Notes under the pieces: generated by a model
What the model was told of the DNA's origin: nothing
Database searches by the model: none
Seen by the model: the letters and a program-made list of their open reading frames with translations, nothing else
Made by a program: the position numbers and the translations under genes
Shown: positions 33,334 to 41,126 of the stretch, one piece after another
Position numbering within the stretch: the stretch's first letter is position 1
How the letters are laid out: the number at the start of each line of letters is the position of its first letter
NCBI RefSeq assembly: GCF_015694525.1
Contig: NZ_JADQDM010000021.1
Coordinates: forward strand, 1 to 64,000
DNA length: 64,000 bases
Reading direction: 5' to 3'
Origin: Hymenobacter ruricola
GTDB taxonomy: Bacteria; Bacteroidota; Bacteroidia; Cytophagales; Hymenobacteraceae

Positions 33334-33341
33334 CAAAGGTA
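33334..33341 (-). promoter_or_regulatory. Bacteroidetes-type -7 element (TACCTTTG) for riboswitch transcript
   Basis: TACCTTTG on the minus strand immediately upstream of the TPP aptamer, so transcription would start at the aptamer's first bases. Confidence 0.75.
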
Positions 33342-33494
33342 ACACTGTGGGCGGCGGGCGCGCTTTTTTTACTTATTGCCGGGCCCGGAGCGTGCGCGTT
33401 TGCTGGCTATCAGTTAATTTAGGGACGTCGGCCGCGCAACGTCGGGCCGGGGGCTTGCGTTCATAGGCATCGCCCCGCTTAAGCTGCTTTCGTC

Positions 33495-33719
33495 ATGCTC
33501 AATCTCGTCTACGCCGTCGCCTTTTGCGCATTCTTCCTCTTCGTGCTGGTGATGCCGCGCCGCCGGCGCGTGCTGCCGCCCCCGCCGCCCTCCGACGGCG
33601 ACGATGACGGCGGCGAACCGCACGACCCCGGCCTGCCCGACCTCGACCTGCCGCCCGGTATTTCGCGCCCCATCAGCGACTGGGAACCCGATTACAACCG
33701 CCGCCGGGTGGAGTTGTAA
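33495..33719 (+). CDS. Small membrane protein with acidic/proline tail (74 aa)
   Basis: The product starts MLNLVYAVAFCAFFLFVLVMPRRRRVLPPPPPSDGDDDGGEPHDPG: one membrane helix (about residues 4-20), a basic stop-transfer cluster, a polyproline stretch and an acidic tail. I do not know the family. A strong bidirectional terminator 18 bp downstream and a clean ATG support it. Divergent from the riboswitch promoter. Confidence 0.6.
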   Translation: MLNLVYAVAFCAFFLFVLVMPRRRRVLPPPPPSDGDDDGGEPHDPGLPDLDLPPGISRPISDWEPDYNRRRVEL

Positions 33720-33736
33720 GGCATTGGTTAAAAATT

Positions 33737-33774
33737 AAAAAGGCCCGCCTGATAATCCAGGCGGGCCTTTTTTA
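33737..33774. terminator. Bidirectional rho-independent terminator
   Basis: Arms AAAAAGGCCCGCCTG and CAGGCGGGCCTTTTTT around an ATAATC loop, between the small membrane protein (+) and the kinase-epimerase gene (-). Almost the same hairpin occurs at 11801. Confidence 0.9.
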
Positions 33775-33792
33775 CTCCTAACTTTTTGACGC

Positions 33793-35292
33793 TTAACTCA
33801 CTTCAATGGTGTAGGCGGCGGTGAACACCTGGCCCGGCTCCAGTGTCAGGATGCCTTCTTTGTCGCGCAGCTCGCCGGGCTCGCCGGCCGGGCTGGCCAC
33901 GCCGTACCAGGGCTCTACGCACACAAAGCCCGCGCCGGGCCCTTTGGTCCAGAGGCCGAGGTAGGGAAAGCCGTCGAACTGAAACCGCACGAAATGCGCC
34001 GACTTGCGCGAGCGCAGCACCAGTCCGGAGAAGTCGTAGTGCTTGAAAACCAGCGCGTCGTCGGCAAACAGCTCGTAGCTCAGGGGCAGCTCGCGCTCTT
34101 CGTTTAGCACGGCCGCGGTTTGGCCCGTGAGCAGGCCGCCCTGCAGCAGGTGCCGCTCCAGCGTGACGGGGTGGTCGAACTCAAAGTAATAATCCTCAAA
34201 GGCTTCGCCCGGCAGCAGCGGGCAGCGCACGGCCGGGTGCGCCCCGATGCTGAAGAGCAGCGGCTGGGTGGCAGCCGGGTTGCGCACGTCCCAGCGCACG
34301 GTGAGCTCGGTGCCGCGCAGCACGTAGGTGATGGTCAGCTCAAAGGCGAAGGGGAAGACAGTTTGGGTGGTTTCGTCGTGCTGCAGCTGGAACACCAGCT
34401 CGGTTTCGTCGTGGCGCAGCACGGCAAACTCCTGGTCGCGGGCAAAGCCGTGCTGGGGCAGCTTGTAGTCGCGGCCCTGGTAGTGGTAGGCGTCGCCGGG
34501 CAGGCGGCCCACCAGGGGGAACAGCACGGGCGCGTGGCGGGCCCACACGGCGGGGTCGCCGGGCCACACGTATTCCAGGTCGTTGGCGGTGGTGACGAGG
34601 CTGGTGAGCTCGGCCCCGCGGGCCGCGAACGTGGCGCAGCACTGCGGCGTGCGCAAAGTGTAGTGCGAAGGCATGGTGGCGTACGGGATTGGGTCTTCGT
34701 GCAGCACAGACGGGGTTTCGGCCGTGCGCAGCAGTTCATCAACGAGAAAGCGGGCCTGGGCGAAGCGGCGCTCGCCGGAGCCCGAAATTTCGGCAAAGTT
34801 GGACATTCGGTCCCGCAGCTCGCGCTGGTAGAGGTCGTAGAACTGCTGGCGCAGGTGCGGGTGCTCGCGCAGGGGGTCGGGCAGCCAGGGCAGGTCCACG
34901 CCCATGAGCAGCACTAGGTCGTACTGCTGCTCGTCAATCCGGCGCAGTATCCACTCGGGGCAGGTGCCGAAGGCGTGCTCGGCCCAGATTTTTATCACCA
35001 GCAGGTCGCTGTCGCAAAACACCACGTGCCGGGCCGTGCGCACGGCTTCGGCTTCGGCGCGCAGCTGGCCGCGGGCTATTTCTTCAATGTCGGCCAGGGT
35101 GTAGTGCGGGCCGGTGTCGGCGAGGTATTCGCGGGCGTATTCGGGGGCGAAGGACGTGCCGTAGTGCGCCGCCAGCTGGGCCGCCAACGTCGATTTGCCC
35201 GTGGATTCGGGGCCGGTAAGGGAAATGCGCAGCAAAGAGAGGGCGGAAAGGCGGGGGATGGAAGGGAAACCCCGGCGCAAGGGAGCCGTCAT
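33793..35292 (-). CDS. Fusion of NadR-like ATPase/kinase domain and aldose 1-epimerase-like domain
   Basis: The 499-residue ORF joins two units usually separate. Residues about 20-190 are a P-loop NadR-like (AAA_28) domain: SLTGPESTGKSTLAAQLAAHY (P-loop), YAREYL, FCDSDLLVIKIWAEHAFG, DLVLLMGVDLPWLPDPLREHP. Such domains phosphorylate ribosides. From Met207 a LacX-type galactose-mutarotase-like domain follows (MPSHYTLRTPQCCATFAARGAELTSLV, WARHAPVLFPLVGRL, LPQHGFARDQEF, FSIGAHPAVRCPL). No stop occurs between them; a TAC codon lies three codons before Met207, so a single-base stop loss (TAG/TAA to TAC) may have made the fusion. It follows the PnuC gene by 98 bp on the same strand. ATG 35292 is used. 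Confidence 0.85.
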   Translation of the reverse strand: MTAPLRRGFPSIPRLSALSLLRISLTGPESTGKSTLAAQLAAHYGTSFAPEYAREYLADTGPHYTLADIEEIARGQLRAEAEAVRTARHVVFCDSDLLVIKIWAEHAFGTCPEWILRRIDEQQYDLVLLMGVDLPWLPDPLREHPHLRQQFYDLYQRELRDRMSNFAEISGSGERRFAQARFLVDELLRTAETPSVLHEDPIPYATMPSHYTLRTPQCCATFAARGAELTSLVTTANDLEYVWPGDPAVWARHAPVLFPLVGRLPGDAYHYQGRDYKLPQHGFARDQEFAVLRHDETELVFQLQHDETTQTVFPFAFELTITYVLRGTELTVRWDVRNPAATQPLLFSIGAHPAVRCPLLPGEAFEDYYFEFDHPVTLERHLLQGGLLTGQTAAVLNEERELPLSYELFADDALVFKHYDFSGLVLRSRKSAHFVRFQFDGFPYLGLWTKGPGAGFVCVEPWYGVASPAGEPGELRDKEGILTLEPGQVFTAAYTIEVS

Positions 35293-35390
35293 CGGGTGGA
35301 ATAACGGGGGTGCCTCCGAACGCACGGCCGGACAAAGATTGCACGGCGCTACGACTTAATTAGCTTCTGCCCGTGCTATCGCCTTACATA

Positions 35391-36023
35391 TTAGTGCGTG
35401 CCCGCCGTAGCGGCCGCCGCCAACTCGCGGCGCCACTGCCAGTAGCCGTAGGCCGCCAGCCCCAAAAACACCACGTAGAGCCCGCTGGTGAGGTACAGCT
35501 CGCGGTGCCAGTACATGCCCACGTAGGCCACATCAACGCCAATCCAGAGCAGCCAGTTTTCGAGGTGGCGGCGCGAGAGCAGCAGCTGCGCCGCCAGGCT
35601 GATGGCCGTGGTGCTGCTGTCCCAGTAGGGCAGGGCGGCGTTGGTGTGCTCGGCAAACAGGAAGCCCGCCCCGGCGGCGTAGAGCAGCCCCGCCGCCGCC
35701 AGCCACCCCGCCACCGGGCCGGGCGTGCGCGTGATGGGCAGCGGCGCGGCCTCGGCGCCCGCGCCGCCGTGCAGCCACCTGGCCCAGCCGTAGACCAGCA
35801 GCGCCACAAAGGCCAGTTGCAAACCGGCGTCGGAATAGAGCCGGCTCTGCCAGAACACCACCAGGTAGAGCCCGCCGTTGAGGATGCCAATGGGGAAATT
35901 CAGGATGGAATTGCGGGCCGCCAGCCACACACAGGCCACGCCCGTCACCACGCCGGCCACCTCCAGCGGACTAGCGGCGCGAATGGCGGCCAGCGCCGCG
36001 GGCAGAACATCGGAAACAGACAA
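35391..36023 (-). CDS. PnuC-family vitamin-precursor transporter (possibly thiamin, PnuT)
   Basis: The protein of about 210 residues with about seven membrane helices contains LEVAGVVTGVACVWLAARNSILNFPIGILNGGLYLVVFWQSRLYSDAGLQ and NWLLWIGVDVAYVGMYWHRELYLTSGLYVVFLGLAAYGYWQW, the PnuC pattern. PnuC relatives pass nicotinamide riboside, thiamin (PnuT) or riboflavin by facilitated diffusion, with kinases trapping the product. A kinase-fusion gene downstream and a TPP-controlled receptor nearby favour thiamin; a nicotinamide riboside role remains possible. The TTG at 36023 is preferred; the longer ATG start at 36101 would overlap the divergent rhodanese start and its promoter. Confidence 0.85.
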   Translation of the reverse strand: MSVSDVLPAALAAIRAASPLEVAGVVTGVACVWLAARNSILNFPIGILNGGLYLVVFWQSRLYSDAGLQLAFVALLVYGWARWLHGGAGAEAAPLPITRTPGPVAGWLAAAGLLYAAGAGFLFAEHTNAALPYWDSSTTAISLAAQLLLSRRHLENWLLWIGVDVAYVGMYWHRELYLTSGLYVVFLGLAAYGYWQWRRELAAAATAGTH

Positions 36024-36073
36024 GGCGGCCAAGGCGAGCGGGGAAGTTGCGCCGCAAGGTAGAGCCCGGGCCC

Positions 36074-36081
36074 TACTTTTG
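36074..36081 (+). promoter_or_regulatory. Bacteroidetes-type -7 element (TACTTTTG) for rhodanese gene
   Basis: Fits TAnnTTTG, 18 bp before the ATG at 36100. Confidence 0.55.
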
Positions 36082-36099
36082 CCCGCTCTAACCCCTGCC

Positions 36100-36432
36100 A
36101 TGGAAAGCGCCCCCCTCGAAATCAGCCCCGAAGAGCTGCACCGCCGCCTGCAAGCCGGCGACGACCTGCAGCTCGTCGACGTGCGCGAACCCGAAGAATA
36201 CGACTACTGCCACCTGCCCGGCAGCCGGCTTCTGCCGCTGGGCGAGCTCACGCGTCGCACCGACGAAATCCGCCAGGACGGCCCGGTGGTGGTCATTTGC
36301 CACCACGGCGTGCGCTCGGGCCAGGCCGCGGGCTACCTGCGCCACCGCCTGGGCCGCGCCAACGTGCTGAACCTGCGCGGCGGTGTGGCCGCCTGGGCCG
36401 CGCAGGTCGACCCGGCATTTCCGACGTACTGA
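36100..36432 (+). CDS. Rhodanese-like domain protein
   Basis: A single-domain cytoplasmic rhodanese of 110 residues: DLQLVDVREPEEYDYCHLPGSRLLPLGEL and the active-site loop VVVICHHGVRSGQAA with Cys67 as the persulfide-carrying residue, ending NVLNLRGGVAAWA. Such proteins move sulfane sulfur from thiosulfate or carriers to acceptors. Start ATG 36100 follows the promoter; the longer frame to 35878 overlaps the antisense PnuC gene and is not used. Confidence 0.93.
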   Translation: MESAPLEISPEELHRRLQAGDDLQLVDVREPEEYDYCHLPGSRLLPLGELTRRTDEIRQDGPVVVICHHGVRSGQAAGYLRHRLGRANVLNLRGGVAAWAAQVDPAFPTY

Positions 36433-36450
36433 AGCATCACGCAGATATAA

Positions 36451-36549
36451 AGAACGTCATGCCGAGCGCAGTCGAAGCATCTTTACCGCCAGCACTAATC
36501 ATTTACTATTGCGGGCAAGATGCTTCGCTGCGCTCGGCATGACCGTTCT
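36451..36549. repeat. Palindrome family A, copy 3
   Basis: Outer arms AGAACGTCATGCCGAGCGCA and TGCGCTCGGCATGACcGTTCT with inner CGAAGCATCTT/AAGATGCTTCG; loop about 25 bp. Subtype with GAAGCATCTTtaCCG, as copies 5 and 6. Confidence 0.88.
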
Positions 36550-36620
36550 GCCGACGCGGCAGACATTTCCGCAATCGTTTGAGCCTGAAATCCGTTGTAG
36601 AAGCACACTTTGCTTCTGCC

Positions 36621-37409
36621 ATGCTTGACTTACCATTTGCCCCGCCGGCCGCAGCCGACCCCAACGCCCCCACGCTGGCCGCCCGGCTGGCCCTGCGCGA
36701 GCGGCCCGTGGGCGCGCCGCTGCTCCGCCAGCAGTGGAGCGAGCTGCTGTTTCTGCACTGGCCGGTACCGGCGGCGCTGCTGCAGCCGCACCTGCCGCCG
36801 CGGCTGCAGGCCGACACGCACGAGGGCATGGCCTGGCTGGGCGTGGTGCCCTTCAAAATGTCGAAGGTGAGCACCCGCGTGACCCCGCCCCTGCCCGGCA
36901 GCGATGAATTTCTGGAGCTGAACGTGCGCACCTACGTGCACCTCGACGGCGTGCCCGGCGTGTGGTTTTTCTCGCTCGATGCCACCAGCCCGCTGGCCGT
37001 GTGGGTGGCGCGCACGTTTTTCCACCTGCCCTACCTGCGCGCCACCATGCGCCTGGAAAGCCCCGGCGCGCAGCTGCGGCAGTTCACGGCCCGGCGCACG
37101 CACGCTGGCAAGCCGGCCGCCCACTTCCGCGCCACCTGGAAAATCGGCGCGCCCCTGCCCCCGGCCGAACCGGGCTCGCTGGCCTTTTTCCTCACCGAGC
37201 GGTACTGCCTCTACGCCAGCAATAAAGCCCAGACCAAGCTCTACCGGGGCCGGGTGGCCCACGCGCCCTGGCCGCTGAGCAGCGCACAGGTGCTGCACTA
37301 CGAGTCGTCGCTGGTGGAAAGCCACGGCCTGCCCACGCCCGCCGGCGCGCCGGTGGTGCACGCGGGCGGCCCCGTGAGCGTGGAGCTGTGGCCCATGCAG
37401 CAGGTGTAA
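36621..37409 (+). CDS. DUF2071 (YqjF-like) family protein
   Basis: The 262-residue protein has the DUF2071 pattern: LLFLHWPVPAALLQPHLPPRLQADTHEGMAWLGVVPFKMSKV, ELNVRTYVHLDGVPGVWFFSLDATSPLAVWVARTFFHLPY and the C-terminal VSVELWPMQ. The family resembles acetoacetate-decarboxylase-like beta folds; function unknown. Start ATG 36621 gives MLDLPFAPPA. The stop codon TAA is part of the -7 element of the next gene. Confidence 0.88.
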   Translation: MLDLPFAPPAAADPNAPTLAARLALRERPVGAPLLRQQWSELLFLHWPVPAALLQPHLPPRLQADTHEGMAWLGVVPFKMSKVSTRVTPPLPGSDEFLELNVRTYVHLDGVPGVWFFSLDATSPLAVWVARTFFHLPYLRATMRLESPGAQLRQFTARRTHAGKPAAHFRATWKIGAPLPPAEPGSLAFFLTERYCLYASNKAQTKLYRGRVAHAPWPLSSAQVLHYESSLVESHGLPTPAGAPVVHAGGPVSVELWPMQQV

Positions 37410-37414
37410 TTTTG
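37407..37414 (+). promoter_or_regulatory. -7 element (TAATTTTG) overlapping the DUF2071 stop codon
   Basis: TAATTTTG fits TAnnTTTG and begins with the TAA stop. The hrpB GTG at 37419 is only 4 bp farther on, so a transcript from here would be nearly leaderless. Confidence 0.4.
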
Positions 37415-37418
37415 CCGG

Positions 37419-40103
37419 GTGAACCCCGCCTTCGTCCTGCCGCCCCTCCCCGATTTGCCCATCCTCGCGGCGCTACCCGAGCTGCGGGCGGCCCTGGCGG
37501 CCCACAGCCGCGTGGTGCTGGAAGCCCCGCCCGGCGCCGGCAAAACCACCGTGGTGCCGCTGGAGCTGCTGGCCGCCGAGTGGCGTGCGCCGCAGGATAA
37601 AATCCTGGTGCTGGAGCCGCGCCAGCTGGCCGTGCGCGGGGCCGCCGCCCGCCTGGCGCAGCTGCTGGGCGAGCCCGTGGGCCGCACCATCGGCTACCGC
37701 GTGCGCCTGGACAGCAAGGTGAGCCGGAAAACCCGCGTGGAGGTCATTACCGAAGGCATTCTCACGCGCATGATTCAGGACGACCCGGCCCTGGAAGGCG
37801 TGGCGGCCGTGGTGTTTGATGAGTTCCACGAGCGCAGCCTGAATGCCGACCTCGGCCTGGCGCTGGCCCTGGATGCGCAGGCCGTGCTGCGGCCCGAGCT
37901 GCGCATCCTGATAATGAGCGCCACGCTGGAAGCCCAGCGGCTGGGGCAGTGGCTGCCCGCGCCGGTGGTGTCGTCGGCCGGTTTTTTGTTTCCCATCGAA
38001 ACGCATTACCTCGACCCGCGCCGCGCCGCCAGCCTGCCCACCAAGCCTGCCGACCGACTGGCCGAGCTGGTGCCCGCGCAGGTGCGGGCCGCCCTGAACG
38101 CGCACCCGGAAGGCGATATTCTGGTGTTCCTGCCCGGCGTGGGCGACTTGCAGCGCAGCGCCCGCAAGCTCCAGGAGGCCCTGCCCGAGCACGTAGACCT
38201 GCACCTGCTGCACGGCGAATTGCCCCTCGAAGCGCAGGATGCTGCCCTGCGGCCCGTGCGCGGCGGACGGCGCAAGGTCATCCTGGCCACCAGTATTGCC
38301 GAAACCAGCCTCACCATTGAGGGCGTGCGGGTGGTGATTGACGGGGGCTTTGCGCGGGTGCCGCGCTTCGTGCCACGCACCGGCTTCACCACCCTCGAAA
38401 CCGTGCCCGTGGCCCGCGCCGCCGCCGACCAGCGCCGGGGCCGCGCCGGCCGCCTGGCGCCCGGCACCTGCTACCGCCTCTGGACCGAAGCCGAGCACCC
38501 CAACCTGCCGGCCCACCGCCCGCCCGAAATCCAGACCGCCGACCTCAGCAGCCTGGTGCTGGAGCTAGCCCTGTGGGGCGCCGCTGGCCCCGGCAGCCTG
38601 CGCTGGCTCGACGTGCCGCCGGCCGCCGCCTATGGCCAGGCTCAGGACCTGCTGTTGCGCCTGGGAGCATTGGACGCTTCACATTCAGCTTCGCTTAATG
38701 AAGAATTAAGAATGACGAACGAAGATTTGGGGACGTCGAATAATTCTTCATTAAAAACCAAGCCCACATCCCACGGCCGGCAGCTGGCGGCACTGGGGTT
38801 GCCACCGCGGCTGGGGCACTTGGTCGTGCGCGGGCAGGAGCTGGGCCACGGCGCGGCAGCCGCTTCGCTGGCGGCGCTGCTGTCCGAGCGCGACCTGCTG
38901 CGTTGGGCCGCGCCCACCGACACCCGCCCTGCCCCGCCCGACCTGCGCCTGCGCCTCGAAGCGCTGGCCAGCGGCCGGCCGCCGCTGCCGGGCCTGGCCC
39001 TGCACCACGCCACCTTGCAGCGCGTGCGCGACGTGGCCCGCAACCTGACCGGCCGCCTGGGAAAAGCCGACAGCACATCCGCCAATCAGTTAATCAGCAC
39101 ATCACCCGTGGGCCTGCTCACGGCGCTGGCCTACCCCGACCGACTGGCCCAGCGCGAAACGCACGACCGGCTGCGCCTCGTGACGGGCCAGCGGGTGAGT
39201 TTGAACACGACGGACGTGGACGCGCAGGCCACTTTTTTCGCGGTGGCGCACCTGGCGGGCACGGCCTCGGCGCCGCGGGCCACGCTAGCCGCCCCGCTGG
39301 AGCAGGACGAGCTGGAGCTGGCTTTTGCCGACCAGATTACGACCACCGAGGAGGTGCGCTACGACCCGGCGGCCCAGCGCGTGACGGGCCGCTGGGTGCG
39401 CCGCCTGGGCGCGTTGCTGCTGGAAGAAAAAGTCATCGGCCAGCCCCGGCCGGAGCTGGTAGCCGAAGCCCTGCTGGCCTATTTGCTGGAAGCCGGGCTG
39501 GGCAAGCTCAACTGGACGCCCCACGCCCGGCAGCTGCAGCAGCGGCTGGAGTTCTTGCGGCGGCATTTCCCGGCGGGCGAAACCGGGGAAGCGGCGGCCG
39601 AAAGCTGGCCCGCCTTCGACGACGAGACGCTGGCCCGGGAGCTGGCCGACTGGCTGGGCCCGCACCTCACCGGCCTCAAAACCCTGGCCGAGGTGCAGCG
39701 CCTCGACCTGACGGAGCCGCTGCTGGCCCGCCTGCCCGGCGGCTGGAATCAGCGCCAAGAGCTGGACCGCCTGGCGCCGGCCGCGCTGGAAGTGCCCAGC
39801 GGCTCGCACATTACCCTCGACTACGGCGACCCCGCCGCGCCGGTGCTGGCCGTGAAGCTCCAGGAGCTGTTTGGCCTCACCGAAACGCCCACCGTGGCCG
39901 GCGGGCGCGTGCTGCTGCTGCTGCATTTGCTTTCGCCCGGCGGCCGGCCGGCCCAGGTCACCCGCGACCTGCGCAGCTTTTGGGAGAAGGGCTACTTTGA
40001 GGTGCGCAAGGACCTGAAGGGCCGCTACCCCAAGCACCCCTGGCCCGACAAGCCGATGGAGCACATTCCCACCAAGCTGACCAAAAAACGGCTGGGGCAA
40101 TAA
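37419..40103 (+). CDS. hrpB: ATP-dependent helicase HrpB
   Basis: A DEAH-type RNA-helicase-like protein of 894 residues. It shows Walker A APPGAGKTT (about 37-44), FDEFHERS (about 133-140, the HrpB form of DEAH), SATL, the C-terminal helicase motif QRRGRAGRLAPGTCYRLW, and the HrpB C-terminal domain to KEHPWP-like KGRYPKHPWPDKPMEHIPT. Its role in bacteria is not well known. Two stretches unlike the rest of the protein and of lower GC interrupt it in frame: residues about 421-450 (SHSASLNEELRMTNEDLGTS...) and about 549-563 (DSTSANQLISTSPVG); both derive from palindromic repeats. Start GTG 37419. Confidence 0.95.
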   Translation: MNPAFVLPPLPDLPILAALPELRAALAAHSRVVLEAPPGAGKTTVVPLELLAAEWRAPQDKILVLEPRQLAVRGAAARLAQLLGEPVGRTIGYRVRLDSKVSRKTRVEVITEGILTRMIQDDPALEGVAAVVFDEFHERSLNADLGLALALDAQAVLRPELRILIMSATLEAQRLGQWLPAPVVSSAGFLFPIETHYLDPRRAASLPTKPADRLAELVPAQVRAALNAHPEGDILVFLPGVGDLQRSARKLQEALPEHVDLHLLHGELPLEAQDAALRPVRGGRRKVILATSIAETSLTIEGVRVVIDGGFARVPRFVPRTGFTTLETVPVARAAADQRRGRAGRLAPGTCYRLWTEAEHPNLPAHRPPEIQTADLSSLVLELALWGAAGPGSLRWLDVPPAAAYGQAQDLLLRLGALDASHSASLNEELRMTNEDLGTSNNSSLKTKPTSHGRQLAALGLPPRLGHLVVRGQELGHGAAAASLAALLSERDLLRWAAPTDTRPAPPDLRLRLEALASGRPPLPGLALHHATLQRVRDVARNLTGRLGKADSTSANQLISTSPVGLLTALAYPDRLAQRETHDRLRLVTGQRVSLNTTDVDAQATFFAVAHLAGTASAPRATLAAPLEQDELELAFADQITTTEEVRYDPAAQRVTGRWVRRLGALLLEEKVIGQPRPELVAEALLAYLLEAGLGKLNWTPHARQLQQRLEFLRRHFPAGETGEAAAESWPAFDDETLARELADWLGPHLTGLKTLAEVQRLDLTEPLLARLPGGWNQRQELDRLAPAALEVPSGSHITLDYGDPAAPVLAVKLQELFGLTETPTVAGGRVLLLLHLLSPGGRPAQVTRDLRSFWEKGYFEVRKDLKGRYPKHPWPDKPMEHIPTKLTKKRLGQ
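38695..38754. repeat. Palindromic insertion (family D) inside hrpB
   Basis: Perfect 14-bp arms TTAATGAAGAATTA (38695-38708) and TAATTCTTCATTAA (38741-38754). AT-rich against a GC-rich gene; translates in frame as LNEELRMTNEDLGTSNNSSL between LGALDA and HGRQLAALGLPPR, which are normally separated by only a few residues in HrpB proteins. Confidence 0.8.
39069..39107. repeat. Family C-like repeat fragment inside hrpB
   Basis: CAGCACATCCGCCAATCAGT followed by TAATCAGCACATCACCC matches the GATGTGCTG/AGCACATC core of the repeat at 3994-4180. It is AT-richer than hrpB and encodes STSANQLISTSP between GRLGKAD and VGLLTALAYPDR. Confidence 0.65.
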
Positions 40104-40153
40104 GCTTGTGGCCAGCAATAAGCTTTTCGTTCGCACGCGAAGTGGCTGGGGGT

Positions 40154-40161
40154 TAATTTTG
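40154..40161 (+). promoter_or_regulatory. -7 element (TAATTTTG) for desaturase gene
   Basis: Fits TAnnTTTG, 28 bp before the ATG at 40190. Confidence 0.55.
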
Positions 40162-40189
40162 TTAAAAGTCCACTTCATCCCCGCCCACT

Positions 40190-41101
40190 ATGGCCTCAGC
40201 CCCCGATTCCTCGCCCGTTATTGCCGGTGACAAGCTCACTCCCGGGTGGCTGAAAATCGGCTGGCTGTATTTGATGCTGGCCCCGGCGCTGGTGTGGGGC
40301 TTCTCCAGCTTGTCGGGGCCGCGCAGCCTGGCTTCGGCGGTGCTCACGGTGGTCACGGTGGGGTTTGGGCACTCCATTGGGCTGCACCGGGGCATCATTC
40401 ACCGCTCCTACCGCTGCGCCCGTTTCACGCGGGGGCTGCTGGCGTACCTGTTTGTGCACACGGGGCTGGGCGGGCCGCTGTCGTGGGTGCGGGTGCACTA
40501 CTTCCGCGACTACTGGCAAAACCGCGTCGACTGCCCGGCCTACTTCCGCTACGACCATTCCATGGCCCGCGACTACTACTGGAACCTGCACTTCGCGCTC
40601 AAGTCCGGCGACATCGGCCGCTACGAAATCCCCGACGAGGACCTGCACGACCCGTGGCTGGCGTTTCTGGAGAAAACCTGGTACCTGCACGTGCTGGCCG
40701 CGGCCGGGCTCATCTGGGCGTTTTTTGGATTTGAAGCCATGATAGTGTGCGTGCCCCTGCGCGTCAGCGTCACCATCCTAGGGCACTGGTTCGTGGGCTT
40801 TGTGTCGCACAAGTACGGCTACGCCCGCTACGACATCGACGACGCCGCAGAGCACGGCTTCAACAACTGGGTGCTGGGCGCGCTGTCCTTCGGCGAGGGC
40901 TTCCACAACAACCACCACGCCCACCCCAGCTCGGCCAAGATGAGCACCGCCTGGTACGAGCTGGACCTGGGCTGGTACCTGGTGGCGCTGCTACGTGCCG
41001 TGGGCCTGGTGTGGGACGTGCAGGTGGTGGGCCACGCCCCCACCCAGAAAGCCCGCGCCAAAGAGCACAAATTCCGCTGGCACTGGCCCTGGCAGGACTA
41101 A
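40190..41101 (+). CDS. Membrane fatty-acid desaturase-like protein
   Basis: The 303-residue inner-membrane protein has several hydrophobic segments and desaturase histidine boxes: HSIGLHRGIIHR (about residues 63-74) and GEGFHNNHHAHP (about 238-249). The usual middle box HRxHH is not seen; the matching place reads WVRVHYFRDYWQNR. It may belong to a desaturase subgroup with an altered second box, or have another di-iron oxidase activity. Monocistronic with its own promoter. Membrane-lipid tuning is the likely role. Confidence 0.82.
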   Translation: MASAPDSSPVIAGDKLTPGWLKIGWLYLMLAPALVWGFSSLSGPRSLASAVLTVVTVGFGHSIGLHRGIIHRSYRCARFTRGLLAYLFVHTGLGGPLSWVRVHYFRDYWQNRVDCPAYFRYDHSMARDYYWNLHFALKSGDIGRYEIPDEDLHDPWLAFLEKTWYLHVLAAAGLIWAFFGFEAMIVCVPLRVSVTILGHWFVGFVSHKYGYARYDIDDAAEHGFNNWVLGALSFGEGFHNNHHAHPSSAKMSTAWYELDLGWYLVALLRAVGLVWDVQVVGHAPTQKARAKEHKFRWHWPWQD

Positions 41102-41126
41102 TTCCTAGCCAATAGTGGCTGCGGCC

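Noticed and set aside
35878..36099. N-terminal extension of the rhodanese protein
   Set aside because: The open frame before ATG 36100 lies antisense to the PnuC-family gene and upstream of the TACTTTTG promoter element.
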